Program-made: the position numbers and the translations under genes
In this document: in pieces, positions 5,697-5,981 of the stretch
Layout: each line of letters opens with the position of its first letter
Numbering within the stretch: the stretch's first letter is position 1
The notes under the pieces: model-generated
The model's database searches: none
What the model saw: the letters and a program-made list of their open reading frames with translations, nothing else
Told to the model about the DNA's origin: nothing
Assembly (NCBI GenBank): GCA_947483545.1
Contig: CANKNP010000314.1
Span: forward strand, 1 to 5,981
Length of the DNA stretch: 5,981 nucleotides
Direction: 5' to 3'
Source: Deltaproteobacteria bacterium
GTDB taxonomy: Bacteria; Myxococcota; UBA796; SXON01

Positions 5697-5981
5697 CGGG
5701 TTTGGGGGGGGCGGTCTGTGAGGTGGGGTACGTGAGATGCGCTCGACGACGAGCGCGTGGCTGGCTTCGGCGGGCGTACCCGCCCGCTGCGAGTCTCCCG
5801 GGCAGCGCTCCCGGGGTATGCGCTGCGGACTCCTAGCAGCGTTCGGGGAAATGTGGTTAGCGGCATTTGACCTCCCTCCCCAGCGGCGGATTTCGGGGGT
5901 TCTCCCCTTCTCCCGCTTGCGGGAGAAGGTGCCCGTGTACTCGCGGGCGGATGAGGGCCGCTCAACATCCGCGGGGAGCCC
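5697..5981. other. intergenic region with several stem-loops, no gene seen
   Basis: No open frame here has a plausible start and protein-like composition; the longest minus-strand one is a translation of repeat DNA. Visible hairpins are 5739-5745 with 5750-5756 (7 bp, 4-base loop), 5770-5776 with 5781-5787 (7 bp, 4-base loop), and 5803-5808 with 5820-5825 (6 bp, 11-base loop). The sequence ctcccggg is also repeated at 5795-5802 and 5808-5815. The REP-like element follows at 5903-5957. Confidence 0.6.
5903..5957. repeat. REP-like extragenic palindromic element
   Basis: An 11-bp perfect stem (5906-5916 with 5919-5929, two-base loop) is followed by a second shorter stem (5931-5935 with 5944-5948) and closes with gatgaggg. 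The pattern of cttctcccgc/gcgggagaag followed by a small GC hairpin and gatgaggg matches, from general knowledge, a dispersed intergenic palindrome common in GC-rich proteobacteria. Copy number in this genome cannot be judged from one window. Confidence 0.7.

Noticed and set aside
5701..5730. G-run (eight Gs) and nearby G tracts as a regulatory G-quadruplex
   Set aside because: The tracts are irregular, and such runs are expected in sequence this GC-rich; nothing else supports a role.
5693..5968. 91-residue minus-strand frame right of the regulator
   Set aside because: Its Pro/Ser/Arg-rich start is the translation of the REP-like palindrome; no Shine-Dalgarno or domain.
1..5981. CRISPR array, tRNA, rRNA, transposase or defence system
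   Set aside because: None was seen: no regularly spaced repeats with unique spacers, no cloverleaf or rRNA motif, and no recombinase or transposase motif in any frame.

Overview
The window is a GC-rich bacterial chromosomal segment. Its high-GC third codon positions, short-signal Cys-rich lipoprotein and ISC gene set would fit a myxobacterium-like (former deltaproteobacterial) lineage. That placement is inference; no ribosomal or phylogenetic marker is present to prove it.

The right half (about 2602-5700, minus strand) is a compact iron-sulfur cluster assembly operon. In transcription order it runs: a MerR-family regulator with a C-terminal Cx2C-x8-Cx2C cluster, iscS (cysteine desulfurase), iscU (scaffold), iscA (A-type carrier) and hscB (J-type co-chaperone). 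The regulator and iscS overlap by ATGA, and iscA and hscB overlap by GTGA. The other two junctions are 27 and 15 bases. A near-consensus sigma-70 promoter lies just upstream of the regulator, and an imperfect 9+9 dyad covers the expected transcription start and ribosome binding site. IscS supplies persulfide sulfur, IscU builds the cluster, IscA helps deliver it, and HscB would recruit an HscA chaperone to release it. hscA and fdx are not here. The usual Rrf2-type IscR is absent, and its place is taken by the MerR-type protein.

The left half holds two more minus-strand genes: a short acidic Cys-rich predicted lipoprotein and, 33 bases downstream, a YihY/BrkB-family six-helix membrane protein with a cytoplasmic C-terminal extension. 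A small plus-strand gene of unknown function converges on hscB. Its coding pattern continues upstream of its first in-frame start and seems to join, through a one-base frameshift, to an ATG with a strong Shine-Dalgarno. That ATG abuts the lipoprotein start on the other strand.

The two ends have no convincing complete gene. Positions 1-560 carry a 51-base-period repeat, a 16-bp hairpin, a large compound palindrome and two sets of heptamer repeats. Positions 5697-5981 carry several stem-loops and a REP-like palindromic element.
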